From Coturnix japonica (lineage: Eukaryota; Chordata; Aves; Galliformes; Phasianidae), in contig NC_029519.1 in NCBI RefSeq assembly GCF_001577835.2, forward strand, positions 41,327,012 through 41,391,011: a DNA stretch of 64,000 nucleotides, given 5' to 3'. The position numbers and the translations under genes were made by a program. The notes beneath the pieces are model-generated. The model was not told the origin of the DNA, ran no database searches, and saw only the letters and a program-made list of their open reading frames with translations. Shown piece by piece: positions 9,301-21,883 of this stretch (its first letter is position 1; every line of letters begins with the position of its first letter).

Positions 9301-12300
9301 CTACCTTCTTTCTAAGGGCTCTTCTACAGTTTCAGAGTTCTTCCTTTTCCACAGATTTCCAAGCACGATCCCTACGAAGAGCAGAACTCCTACAGTACGA
9401 TTTGAAGCAAATTTCTTCCAACAGTCTTCAGGCTTATCTATGTCCAAAGTGTAAATCTGCAAAAGTACAATATAAACATCCCGCCGTTAGCATTATATTG
9501 ACATACAAAGATTTGATGCATCGCAGACACAGGAAAGTCTATAAATCCAAAACTTCTCAGGTTCTAAACCTACCCTGAGCCCCAAAAGAAACAGGAATGC
9601 TCTGTGCTTGCAGAGGATGGGATTACTCATGGACCCTACCAAGGAATCACAGTACAAGCAGCCTAAATATGCATGTGTGCAGTTTGACAGTAAAATCTGT
9701 AAAAATGTCTGAGCAGGTAAAGAAACCTTCAGATATTTTCCTCAGCAGGAAGGCAGCCAATTCTTCAACAGGAACTTGAAGAAGAAAAACAACATTCCTG
9801 CACCTTGCATATCTCTGCTCACCCCCTGTGCTCTGGTAGAAACAAAGCAAGGGAGAGAAAGCAATGGAGCTGCTGTGCTGCCCAGCTTGCCCAGCTACAC
9901 CAGACGCTACAACCAGCTCACGCTCAGCTGCTTCTCACTGTTCACCTACGTCCCTGTTGCAAAGAGGAACTAGGACACCTGCTCGCAGCAAGATTTGCCC
10001 AGCTTGGCAGCTGTTCACAGCTTGAGAAGAAAGAAAGAAAACCACACAGTGCAGCAAGAGCAGTGTTATTGAAAAACAAGAGCTAGCAATGAAACTTGAT
10101 ACAGAAGTCTTTCAGGAAGAATGATGAAAATAAATCTTAAACAACAAAAGTGAAAATATTTCATAGAGACACCTCCCAAAACCTCAAATCCTGCTATTCA
10201 CTCCTGCACTACCCAGGAGGTCAAGAGAGAGCACATCCAACTGAAAGAAATGAAAGCCTCCCTAGGAAACCCACTCCTCCGCCATCTGCACTTGGGCAGA
10301 GATGAAGGGATGGGTTCTCATCAAACTGTCTGAAACACTGCCCACATCTCTAAATCCCAGTGTTATTCACGCCCTTAAAGCCTGTCAGCACCTTGAGCAC
10401 AGAGAAATGAAAACACAAGATGGCTAAGTGAAACCCAACAGCAGCCAAGCCGTAAGATGTACCTTCAGAAACGCAAAGCAAATTTGACATCTCAGTCTCC
10501 TTCAGCAGTGCAGAAATTTGGCACCGGTGTGACCCAAACTCCTCCCTCAGACACAAATTCACTAACTTAAGGAAAACCAAGGAGGCTGTGGATGCCCCAC
10601 CCCTGGAGGCATTCAAGGCCAGGCTGGATGTGGCTATGGGCAGCCTGATCTGGTGGTTGGCAACCCCGCACATGGCGGGGGGGATGAAACTGGATGGTCC
10701 TTTTCAGCCCAGGCTATTCTATGATGATTCTGTGATGAAAAGCTACTCCGTGACATGCTTATACAGCTTGGTTATTGTCACACATTCTTCGTCCCTTACA
10801 TCCTGCAACCCCACCAATAAAATCCTCTCTGCAGGAAGATAATTTCTACTTGTGCCACAACTTGTAGTGCAAGGCCAATCCGCAGTGGAAAGTGGAACGC
10901 TTTCCTCCATTAATTTCCAACTACAATCTCTAAGGAAAGCAGTTGCTGACAGGTAACAGACCATAGTACTGCAGGAGTTTTATAACCCATGGACATCTCT
11001 AGTACCTGTGAGCTGCATGAACTTCCCTTCTGAAGAGTCACTGAAGTGTAATGGGCCCCAAAACATCAAATTTTGTGTTAATTCCATTCTTCACCCCTCA
11101 GACTGCTGACAGTATTAAAGGCCAGCAATTACTTTTCCTAAGGGCTAACTTGTTACAACAAGACTGAAGAATGCAATCATTCAGATAACAAGATCCTGTC
11201 TGCTTCCTTCATGGGCAAGCTCAATTTTCTTTTTTTTCCCCCTGATATACATTAAAATGTGTAACCCTCCATAAGTACAAGACTGAACACGACTGTTTCC
11301 TGCTATAAAGACAATAGTGAAATATAACATCAAATTTTAAGAGATTATAGTATTGATATTTGCTCCAGAAGGTAGTCAAAAAAAACCACAGATCCATGAT
11401 CCTGAGGTAGATCTAACTGCAGCTGCTATCAGAAGCAGGAAGACATCACAGCTTAAAGTGAAGCAGAAATGATTAGAAACGGACTGAAAACCAATGCTCT
11501 ACAGCCTATGGACAGCTGGAGGGTCTCTTCAAAAGACAGGTCTGTAAAAGTTACTTATGGGAAGCAAGCTTTTGTCAAAAGACTTGAATTATTTTTACAC
11601 AGATATTTACAAGATGATTGTTTTTTCATGTACTTGGTGAACTGCCAAAGGTTGAAAAGTACTGATTCCTTATCAAGAACACCGATGTGTTGAAAGTAGA
11701 AACAAATCCATCATACCTGGTGTGCTAGGTGAGCACCTACGGCAGCCACTGCTGAGTAATAGGGGAAAGTCTGGTCACAGTTCATTCCTGCCACGCACAA
11801 ACCCAGGACCATTGCTGTGCTGAAGCCACTGAGCCATTGCTTTGTATCTTCCTTGAATTTCAATGCTGTGGACTTTACGCCAATAATTATGTCGTCCCTC
11901 TTATCCTAGAATGAAAGGATTAACAGAAAATCTATAAACCGACTGCTGCTTCATAAGGAAAGTAAAACAGGGAGCCTTTTTAAAGCCTCCAATAGTTGTC
12001 AGTAGGAGCCCTATTTAAGTGTATTTGTAGGGTCCCAAATTAAAATCCCAATTAAAAGGTAGGTCTTTAGAGCTGTGGTAGCAGCTAACAGCTAATACCA
12101 GATGCACATTAATTTACACAGTGCAGATAAAGGGGCATGAAAATCACGTTACACTTCCAGCTTTTTATCTGCTATGTAAAACATTTGCAAAAAGCAATAA
12201 AAGTTCCAAGGGCTGGGCTACCTTTGCTGGTCATCTCAGGGTGAAGAACTGTAGCAGGTTAGTATAACTACTGAAAACCAAGGCTGTATATTAAGCAAAC

Positions 12301-14906
12301 AATCACACACAAAGCTGTAAAACTTATCACTGCTGCTCTACCTGGTGAGCATATATGGTGTCGTAGACCAGGGTCCACATGACTCCAGCAAAGTACAAGG
12401 GCAGGCACACAGACCAGTTGCAGGACCCCTGGACAGCAGACCAGCCAAGGAGGGCTCCCCAGTTAAATGTAAGCCCTAAAAACAAAGAGAACCAAATGTA
12501 AAAATGAATTAAAAAGGTGCCAGGAGCAGTCTGTATTACATATATACAACTCAGTACCATTCGTTCAAGCATATGGCGTGCCTGCAGTTTCTTCTACAAT
12601 ACTGGCATCTCTATTTTCCAGCACATAGTTTCAGTCAGGTTAATTAATAAACGTAATTTGAAATTTGAAATTAAATACCAGGGAGATATAAAGAGAAATA
12701 CACACAGCTACACATTCTCCCCCCATTTAAATTTGATTTTGTTATCTGAAGGAAGCATTTGCACAAAATTATTCCACTGCACTGACATCACAGCACTTCA
12801 ATGTCTGTAAAACTAACTACAGAAGAGTTCACAGTAGCCAAGCATGGCACCTCCAGGCTGAAAAAGGCAATTCTAGCTGATAAAGCTGAGGGCAGCTGGA
12901 GTGAAAAGGCCAAGGTGCACAGAGATGTGTTAGTGGCACACTCTGAAACGGAAGCGTCATCACCTTCAGTGTAAGACTTGATGTAGAGGCTGAAGACTAA
13001 AGAAATGTATTTTTAAGAAAGGTTTAAAGACAACCCTTCAAGTCGAGCTCTTTCTCAAGTGACAAACATTCATTTTCTCTCAATGCTTCAAAAGACAGGA
13101 CTGCTTATGAACAAAAAATGAGACAGAACACAGTTCCTGCATGTGTAATGTAATGTTTCTTAAGCAGAAACACTGCTTAAGAAGCTTCTGGCATAGCCAA
13201 ACATTGCCTGCAAGCTAATCTTATTTTAACATATAGCTGCATAAAACCAGACTGCTGAAGTTCAATCACTAACTAATTGGTGGAACTCCCCAAAAGCTAG
13301 ATCAGAAGGAAGGGACTGAAAACATTTCCAACTCACCCAAAACTAACTGTGGCCAATATGTTATTCTCTTCATCAGAGGGTAGGTGATCACAAGAGACAA
13401 GGAGGCTGCTCCCAGCATGATACTGTAAAGAGCACCAAGCAACCTTACTGTTTGCTGGGCTAAAGATCACAAGACACTGTATAGCATTACACGTGCTGAA
13501 CTACTGAACAACAAGCACTAAACTGCTTCCATGACTACAACCCCTCTGATCCCAGCATGTCTGCTGTTCAAAATCCTTCTTTGTCTTTAACAAGGACAAA
13601 GAAGGAAATACCAAGCAACAGAAGGTAACTTGTATGGCACCTGTAGTAATTCAGACACAGAAGCACACAGAGAGCCAGGCTGAGCTGTCCACCAAGGAAA
13701 ATGAAGGACTGAAAAGTGGAGATTTCTCCAGCTGCCAGGGGTCTTCCTGCTGTCCTTGCAACCTAAACATGGAAGGAATCACATTAATACTCCACTCAAC
13801 GTATTCTGAATCTATCACAAAAATTAAAGCCACGGCATGTTATACAACACATGGAAAAAGGCAATTATTTTAACCCTAATTGGGGTCCTGTTGAATTTAA
13901 TTAATCTCTTAGGAGTAGAGAAACCGTGCCAGGTAAACTGATGGAAGAAACTGATATTAGAAAAACCTTTAAGCTGAAATGAGTGCCAAGCATCCAAACA
14001 AACAAATCCACAAAAACAAAAGGGAAAACAGGTTTTGCATTTGTATGATGCATGGGTCTAATGTCAATTTGGGGCAGTTTGAAAGCCAGCTTCCTACAGA
14101 ATTACTAAATAGGTATCAAGTGTTCTGCACATGCCTTAATAATGTGAAGGGAGGAAGAAATATATCATAGCAGAAAGGTATGTTCACGCTTGGGAATGAT
14201 TCTCTCAGCAGCCATTCTCTAGAGGAAACTAATGATTGAAGAAATACATATATATTTAAAAGAGGATAGAATCATGCAATCACAGGACTACTGAATGGTT
14301 GGGTTGCAAGGAACCTTAAAGCCCACGCAGTCCAATGCTTTAGCATTATATAAAGCAAAATTATTTCCATGACCCTAGGAAGAAACACAAATGAACTGCT
14401 CTCTTGCTGGACAAAGACACAGAGGAGGAACATCTCCACCTGCTTGTCGTAGTCACGGTCCCACAGGTCATTGATGGTGCATCCAGCCCCACGCATGAGG
14501 ACCGCCCCAGCGCCGAACAGCGTCAGCATGTGCCAGTCAGGCAGGCAGCCCGGCTCAGCCGCCAGCCCGATGCTCCATGTGCACGGCAGGTACAGCAGCC
14601 ACGTCCCTGCGGGCAGAACGAGCTGGGGATGAGCGAGGGGGCAGGGAGAGCATCACCGAGCGGGCTCACAGCTCCACCGGGCGCTGCGCACCTACCGGCG
14701 GGCTGGTGCAGCCGCATCAGGTGCAGGTATGGCCGCAGCGGACCCGGCGCGGCGCGCACCAGCTCGGCCGCCGAGAAGCTGAGAGGCCGCCGGGAGCCCA
14801 GCGGGGCGGCAGGGCGGCGGGGCGCCACGATGGCGGCGGGCAGCGCCGGGCGAGCAGCGTGTAAGCGGCAGGAAGCACGGCTCAATCCCAACAGCAGCGC
14901 CGCCAT
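9301..14906 (-). CDS. COQ2: 4-hydroxybenzoate polyprenyltransferase, mitochondrial (COQ2)
   Basis: UbiA-family membrane enzyme of the inner mitochondrial membrane. It attaches the polyprenyl tail to 4-hydroxybenzoate, the second substrate-joining step of coenzyme Q synthesis. Seven exons on the minus strand: 14906-14696, 14606-14440, 13762-13641, 13422-13337, 12475-12342, 11906-11717, 9456-9301. All have GT..AG introns and matching phases. The start at 14906 (AAGATGG context) gives an Arg/Ala-rich targeting sequence, [14 protein letters not shown]. The first Asp-rich motif NDLWDRDYD lies at about residues 116-124. The second, DTIYAHQDKRDD (about 234-245), is split over exons 5 and 6. The end is [12 protein letters not shown] followed by LERR. 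The expected product is 354 aa. Oddity: exon 6 is 190 nt where 189 would keep the frame. A run of three Cs at 11880-11882 supplies one extra base after DKRDDIIIG, and the literal reading ends at an early stop. The sequence downstream is otherwise conserved, so an assembly error is the likeliest cause. Confidence 0.93.
10588..10740 (+). repeat. CR1 LINE 3' fragment in a COQ2 intron
   Basis: Plus-oriented 3' end with 'ggaggcattcaaggccaggc', 'gcctgatctggtgg' and a terminal 'attctatgatgattctgtga'. It lies in the last COQ2 intron. Confidence 0.85.
14272..14340 (-). repeat. Short CR1 3' fragment in a COQ2 intron
   Basis: Contains 'aatcatgcaatcacagg' and 'gttgcaaggaaccttaaagc'. It is a reverse-oriented stub between COQ2 exons 2 and 3. 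Confidence 0.6.
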
Positions 14907-14990
14907 CTTGTCGTAGCCGGAAGCTCTTCCGGCGGGGCGATGTGGGGCGCCATACCGCATGCGTAGTGCCGTTGCCCGGTAAGTGAAGTT
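14450..14990. promoter_or_regulatory. COQ2: CpG-rich COQ2 promoter and first exons
   Basis: GC-rich, CpG-dense stretch spanning exons 1-2 and the upstream flank, typical of a housekeeping promoter. An in-frame ATG at 14960 would add 18 residues before the chosen start, but the 14906 ATG has the better context and follows the pattern of a mitochondrial presequence. Confidence 0.6.
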
Positions 14991-15117
14991 AAAAGCAGCC
15001 CTCGGTTGTGTGGGGACCTCGCCTGAGGGAGCCAAGTAACAACACAGCAACGCATTTAGTCTGTCACTACTCTCACTTAGTGTCTCACTACAAGCCCCTC
15101 TGCTGTTTGGCTACACG

Positions 15118-15660
15118 GCATTGGGGAGGCCTCACCTCGAGTACTGTGTTCAGTTTGGGGCACCTCGGTACAGAAAGGACACTGAAGTGCTGGAGCCGGT
15201 CCAGAGAAGGGCAACAAGGCTTGTGAGGGGCTTGGAAAACCAACCCTATGAGGAGAGACTGAAGGAACTGGGGCTGTTTTGTCTGGGGAAGAGAAGGCTG
15301 AGGGGAGACCTTACTGCTCTCTTCCAATACCTGAAAGGTGCTTACAGCAAGAGCTGGTCTCTTCTCACTGGAGACAGGTGACAGGATGAGGGGACTCAGC
15401 CTCAAGTTGCACCAGGGTAAGTTTAGGTTGGATGTTAGGAAACACTTCCTTACAGAAAGGGTTGCTCAACACTGGAATAGGCTACCCAGGGAGGTGGTTG
15501 AGTCACCATCCCTGAATGTGCTTAAAAGGCGTTTGGATGTGGTGCTCAGTGACGTGATTTAGTGGAGTGTTGTAAGAGTTAAGCTAGTATGGACTGGTCA
15601 CAGTTGGACTCGATGATCTTTCAGGTCTTTTCCAACCTGAGCAATTCTGTGATTATATGA
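15118..15660 (+). mobile_element. CR1 LINE 3' part with remnant of the reverse transcriptase C-terminus
   Basis: About 540 bp, plus orientation. It encodes the end of CR1 ORF2: the segment with [22 protein letters not shown] and [11 protein letters not shown], then after a frame change near 15370-15390 [25 protein letters not shown] and RLDVVL. The CR1 3'UTR and terminal 'caattctgtgattatatga' follow. It is 5' truncated, with one frameshift noticed, and is comparatively well preserved. It lies about 200 bp upstream of the COQ2 start codon. Confidence 0.9.
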
Positions 15661-15661
15661 A

Positions 15662-17036
15662 AGTGTTTAATGCACACAATTTCCTTCAGATTACTGCATG
15701 CAAATACAGATGTACCCACACAGCAGCGTATGTCTCATTTTCCAGACCATAAGAATCATAGAATCACAAGGCAGTAAACATTCACAGTTTTGCAATGGGC
15801 TTCCAGATTTGCAGCCTCATTCCCTTGGTTCTCTGTCACCTTATTGCAAATAAATCATAAACTGGGGATGTGAGCTTTGGATGGAGCTGTAAAAGTTAAT
15901 CTGGTGAGGTATGATGTGGGCAATAAAAACTTTCCTGAGCTACCATTCAGGGGTTCTTAGAAAACAGTTTCCCCATCATGCTTCCTCCAGCACTGAGAAC
16001 TGTTGCACGGTCAAAAACCAAGAGAAACAGTTTTAGTTCCTCAAATTGGTGACTGCCAGGAGGAAGTAGAAAACCAGTGTAATAAGAAAGAGACTTTCAC
16101 ATGTCTCACATTCTCTGTTCTGATAAGTGGCACTCCGCAGCTGTAAACCAATGTGCTAAGGACCATAAAAGATACTCATGCAGAGTAAAACTCTTAAATT
16201 ATTATATATTTTTTTCCATTTTAGTCGTATTTCACAACAAGAAGAGTCACCCCAGGCTTAATTCAGGCCTAGGAAACCTCCAGGAAACCTTCACTGCTGT
16301 TCATCTATGCTGAGGAAAACCATCCTGCATCCTGACCTGTCCTGTCAGACACAGATCACTGTCTTGTTAAGTAAGTTTTATTCCATTTGCTGTTACAATG
16401 ACAATGTTTCTGGTCATATTCTCTGAAATAAGCAATGAGCAAAACCCAGGACTTCTGCAGGCTGCTTTTTAGAAGCTCAGGGTAACAAGCTAGAAAAGTT
16501 TCTTCAATATAAGATTTCTATTCCTTGTAAAGTACCCTGGCCCTTCACAAACAATTTTCCATCTAGGGAATGAAAGATTGCACTTGTTAAAGAAAACATC
16601 AAAGGTCATTAACGCCCCACTGCCATCTTCCTCTCACAACTGCCAAATTGTTCCCCATTCTCAGGAGACTCCCCTTTCCCTATTTTCATGTGATATTACT
16701 CCACCTTCCATCATCTGATTTACAGTAAATCAAGCATGAGCAATTCTGTTTCCTGTGTTAGAAATGAAAACGAATGTAGGTTGTGATCAGAGATCAAGGC
16801 GTGGTGTAAATATGCAGCTCTGAGTCTCCAGCCACTGCTCTCCCAGCAGGTAATAACCACCCCCAGCTGGGCAGGATTTCTAGGAAAACTGCCAAAAGTT
16901 AATCTAAATTGCTTTATTTCATTAAAAAAAAAAAAAAAGAAAGAAAAAAAAACGAGAAAAAAACAAGAAAAAAAAGGGAAAAGGTCCAATATCAAAGCAC
17001 ATACGCTGCGTAAGCAAACACTCCTTTCACACTCTG
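15662..17036. other. Spacer between COQ2 promoter and HPSE 3' end
   Basis: No gene recognised. An A-rich tract lies at 16922-16978, and a fragment resembling a CR1 end ('aatcatagaatcacaagg') lies at 15752. Confidence 0.4.
16922..16980. repeat. A-rich low-complexity tract
   Basis: Runs of A broken by G and C, about 60 bp. It produces the Phe-rich minus-strand open frame around it, which is not a gene. Confidence 0.85.
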
Positions 17037-17051
17037 CATCGAAATACAAAT

Positions 17052-17057
17052 TTTATT
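17052..17057 (-). terminator. HPSE: HPSE polyadenylation signal
   Basis: AATAAA on the minus strand, about 450 bp beyond the HPSE stop codon. Confidence 0.6.
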
Positions 17058-17508
17058 GTGCCTTTTTGATCACAGTTCCAAAGAACATCCACTTGCTTGG
17101 TGCTGTAAAGCCTTCTTGTGAGCCACAAACCACTCCTCCTGCCTTGAAACCCGGCTGAGCCAGTAGCATCATTTTAAAGCTCAAAGAAGGGAAGTACGGT
17201 GCATGTTAGCTTTCTCCCCGCTGTGCTATGAGTGTTGTAAGGCGCTGATGGTGCTGTGAGTTGTGTGCTTCCAAGAGAACCAGCTGCACTAGTGGGAACT
17301 CACCTTATACAGGTGATAGAAGCTGTCGTGAGACAACTTTCTCCCAAACAGGCTGTTTCCCCAGCAGGAGGGATGCGAGCCCCTCCAGTATTGCTGTCAG
17401 GGTGCTGGAGCCTTTCTGGTGACCTGGCTTTCTCCAGCCTGTGACTACAACCTCCCTACCTGGTAAAAACAAGTGGCACCACATGGCGAGCCCTGTTACT
17501 CTGCGTGC

Positions 17509-20500
17509 TCAAATGCAAGCAATGGCCTTAGCATTCCTGATCACGTAGAAACCATAAGAGAAGGCTGGCAGGCCGAGCATGCTGCCAGGGGCAAGGGCCA
17601 TCTCGTGCAGTGCGGGGAGCGTCTCATTGTCCACCATCCGCAGCAGGCGGCCATTCAGCTGCACCTCTCTGCCAAGGTACGATGGGACACTGCAGGTGTG
17701 CTCACCCGCATCATCTCTGGCTCTGGGCGTGAGCAAGGGCACCCGGAGCAGCACGAGAAACAGCCCCCAAATAGGCAAGGTTTCTGAGGCTGCCTACAGT
17801 CCTTGCTCCAGGAGGAAGAGGTGTGGGCTCACCTGGACAGGATGCTGTCCTTGCCGTGGGGCAGCAGCAGGTACTGATCCACGCTCTTACTCCACAACCG
17901 CTTAGGCAGCTGCAAGCTCTGGGTCACGTTGGAGAGGTTCAAGGCAAACAGTGTCACATCCCCTTCCCGGTATTTGGGGCTGCAGGAGAGAGACAACGGG
18001 TTTGGTAGAAACAACAGGCGCCCACACACCTCCTCTGGGTCACTGCCCTGGGGTGGCTGCACGACCGTAGTGCTGCCACCGCGTGGGCAATAGCTGCTTA
18101 CTGCCGAGGGTTGGTGCAGTGCAGGTAGACCCGCAGGCGCCGCACATCCGCTCGCTCCACGCTGGCCTCCAGTACCCGGGTGCCCACCAGCCTCTTGTAT
18201 AGCAGCGACAGCCAGTAGTCCTGGGGGAATGGGATTCATCTCCACCTAGCACTCATTTTTTTGAGGCAACTCCACTTCTGGTCCCCATAGCTTTTCATGT
18301 CACACCATGATTTTGGCAGTGCTGTGCCCCTTCTATGAGGCTCTGTGGAGCTAGTAGGGAGCCCATAGGGGACACACTGCCCTCCATGCAGGAAAACCCC
18401 ATGTCAGACTCATGGGCACAACATCAGGGAGAAATACCCAGTGTTTTTGGCAGCCCGGTGACATGGTGTTTCCTGATAGGTCACATACGCACCGGCAAGG
18501 GCGTGAAGCTGGCATCCACCAGGTGATAGCTGCCAGCACCAAAGAAGACCTGCCTCATCACCACATCAATGCCATGCCGAGCCGCCAGCCCCAGCTTGTC
18601 CAGCCACCTGCCAGGAACCCGCCACAGGTCACACTGGGGCTCAGCATGAGAGCAGCTCCCATGCTCCTGCCCTGCCACTCACATGAATCCGGCCACATAG
18701 GTGTTGGAGAGCTGGGGGGCCCCCCCACCATATGCTGAGCTGGTCTCACCCAGCCATACCTTCTTGCCGGGCACTGTTGCTTCCACGATCTATGTGGAGA
18801 GAGAAGGGAAATAGGAGACGGGTCAAGTTTTGTCTGCTGAGGTTACTGCAGCCACCTATGCCCATTGCTCTTATTACTTTTGCTACTATTAAGGTTTCTT
18901 GCACTGTCAGCAGCAGCTGAGTTTGGAGGATGCTTATTAATTGTTGCACAGCCAAACAGTCTCTGTGTGCAAGGCCACATGGGGAGGATTAAAGAAGAGC
19001 AGGTACCTCCAGGACATCATGTACAGCGGTGGCAAAGGAGTCCAGCACATCAGGGCTCAGGAAATCCTCCCTCGTTGCACTTCGGCCATTTACATAGTAG
19101 CTGGAAATGGGGAAAAAAAAACAACAGCTGAAATGAAGGAAAAATATCTACGTTGGTATCTACTCTCATGCAAGGCCAAAGTGTCCCTGCACCAGCTGCT
19201 GTTCTAAGGGACAGAGCCACTGCTTGTCCTTGCAACCGCTCTGCATGCATCTGGTTTGTGCTGAGCCACATGCCTTCCCAGTCATGTATCTTTCTGTAGC
19301 TGGAGGACTCGGTGCAAGCCCCAGGTGTGGGTGGAGAGGTCCTGCAGGTGGACCAAGGCTGCTCTTGTTCCCCACCAAAGTACAGCATATGCCTAAAGGC
19401 TGCAAAGCTCTCCATGCGAGAGGGACAGATACAGTGCAGCTCTGCGTGTCATTTTGAGAAGCCAAGCTGCTGTGCTGTCACTTCTCTTCACATCACTTCT
19501 CTTTTTATTGGTAAAACATGTTTAGCAATCAAAATGACCTTGCACACACTGCAGTCCCTGCTGCTGTATGCTGCAACACCTGGCATAGATTTGGGGTCTT
19601 CTTCGAATACTGTTGTTTAGAGCAAAGCACTATACAGAGACATCTGGGACCTGCCAGCAGAGGTGTTTCACCTCCTGCTTTCCACTAGCACATGTGAATC
19701 GACAGTTCTTAACAAGAATAACAGCCAATAAGCAGAGCAGTGATGGCAGCTGACGGTACTCACTGGTGCCAGGTGACAGCGTCAATCGCCTTCCCTCCGG
19801 ATTTCAGGAAGCTGCAGTCAAACAAGGGTTATAGCAGGTACTGGTGACATCCTGCAGTACCCACCCTATGTCCCTGCCCACCGTGGTCCCCAGAGCACGT
19901 CATTGCTATCCTCCCAGCGGTGTCACGCGGGCCCTGGGCACCCTGCCTACCTTCTGAGCAGGCTCTGGGTGTGCTTGTGGGGCTGCCCCACATCAGGGCC
20001 GTACAGCTCAGCGTGTCGGTACAGGGGATACTGGCTCAGGAGCTGCCGCAGGTGGATAAAATCACGTCCCAGCTGGAAGCCATCGATGTAAATGCCCGAC
20101 TTCTTCCTGAAGCTGTTGGGCTCTGGGGAAGAGGTGCCCATCAGCACCACTCTGTGCACAGGGCTCATCCCCAGCCAAAGCGGGAGTGCTTACCATTGCC
20201 CAGCTCCCAGGAGATGTTGTAGCTGCGCTGTGCACAGTAGCCCAGCAGCTGCTTGGCGTTGGAGCTGTCCCAGCGCAGGCCAGCCCTGCGCAGCAGTGCG
20301 TTCAGCCCAAACACCAGGCGGAAGCCTGAGCAGCTGGCAAACGTGTGGAGGATGTCCAGAGTGTTCCCTGCAGGGAGCAGAGGGCAGCTTCATCCTCAGG
20401 CCTCAGCGTGGAGTTGGTCACCGCAGGCTGCGGTCTGTTGGTTGCAAACCCTACTGGGAAAACCCATCAAAAACTTACTTGTAATGGTGGTGTTTTTGTG

Positions 20501-21883
20501 CTTTTTCCAGGACTGTTCAGCGAGGAGCAGTTTCTCCTGGATGGGCCACTGGGTGAGCAGAAGATTTGGAACCACAGCAAAGCTGGGCTGTGCTTCACAC
20601 ACATCTATAGGGCAGAAGAAGGATGGGAGAAACCAAGCTGTCATCGCCATATCAGGCAACACGCGAAGGGTCATACCCAGCGCAAGGAACTGGGAGGTGC
20701 GTGGGTGGGGCTGAGCACTGCACATCCATTTCTGTGCAGCACGGGATCAAATCCCTCTTACTGCCATTGGCCTGAAATTCCGACAAGGCTTCCTCTTCCC
20801 AGGTTGAATCTTTTTTGGGATTGAAGATCAGGAAGTCTGTATTGGTACCACCAAACCTCAGGTATCCTGGGGAGAGCCCGCTGGCCAGAGTGTGCAGCTT
20901 GGGGTGTCTGTGGAAGGTAAATGAAATGCCAGGGTCGTCTCCCACATGGAGGCAAAGCATCAGCAGCATTCAGAGAGACACCTTGCAGCAGAGGATCTGA
21001 GACACCCATCCCGTCAAAATGTGGGCTTCAAGCTGGCTGTGCACTGTTTCTCCCTATTTCCATGGACAACCACCAAATGGATGGATTTTGTTCCAAAGCG
21101 AGAGCATGTATGGAATGAGTATTCAAAGTAGAGCAGACGTTGTGCAGGACATGCAGTTCCAGTGCTATCTGGGATGGCAGCAGCCCTATCTCACCCTGTG
21201 GGGACACTCAGCAGATACAGGGCCACCAAGCACTTCCTGGTGTCATTGCAGCTGCCTGCCTTCAGATAAAGCTGGTTTTTGCCTTACAGCTTTGGAGCAA
21301 TGGGGCAGGGCTAGAACTTGGGATCAGGAGGGCGAAAAGGAAAGAAATTAAAAGGCTTTAGGAAAAACAAAGCAAAACACAAAAAGTTGAATCCAAAGGA
21401 GAAGAGAACAAAGAAATAGAGCTGAAAGAACGTGACCGGAGTCCATCACCTGGAAGCCCTGAGCTGGGATTTGCTCACAGGCAGAAAAAGGCTTTGATTG
21501 TAGCAGCTACTTGTTCACCTCTACGTGCAGCAGAAGCTCTCTGGCATTCACTGGGGCTCACAGCACCCAGAGCCCTGCTAAGCATCCACAGAGCCGCACC
21601 GAGGCTCATGCTGCCTCTCTCCCAGCCAGCAACATCATCCCCTGCCAGCGTCTCGCACCAGCACCTGGCATCCTCTCACCCGTTCCCCCAGGAGCGGCTG
21701 GGGCTGCAGGGCTCACCTGAGCAGGGCAACAAAGCGCGGGTCACGGGCCAAGCTGGCATCCAGTGTAAGAGAGAGGAAGGCTGGGCTTACCGCCCCGATG
21801 GCTTCCCGCAGCCCCAGCTGCAGCTCTGCCGTCTGCCTCGGCGGCACAGAGAGCAACAGCAACAGCAGCAGCAGCACCAGCAT
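17509..21883 (-). CDS. HPSE: Heparanase (endo-beta-glucuronidase)
   Basis: Glycoside hydrolase family 79 endoglucuronidase that cuts heparan sulfate chains in lysosomes and the extracellular matrix. In this family a secreted proenzyme is cut by cathepsin L to an 8 + 50 kDa dimer. Twelve exons on the minus strand: 21883-21717, 20907-20762, 20604-20479, 20367-20194, 20122-19951, 19811-19764, 19100-19007, 18789-18683, 18607-18493, 18220-18102, 17979-17833, 17668-17509. They sum to 1575 nt, 524 aa, with all phases consistent. It has a Leu-rich signal peptide, [11 protein letters not shown]. The catalytic proton donor is the Glu of NEPNS (about 205) and the nucleophile is the Glu of [12 protein letters not shown] (about 324). 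Several N-glycosylation sequons are visible (NTT, NIS, NVT). The C-terminus [13 protein letters not shown] is strongly conserved. The human protein is 543 aa, mostly a longer N-terminus. The exon 2/3 junction gives one residue more than the chicken protein I recall. Confidence 0.96.
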
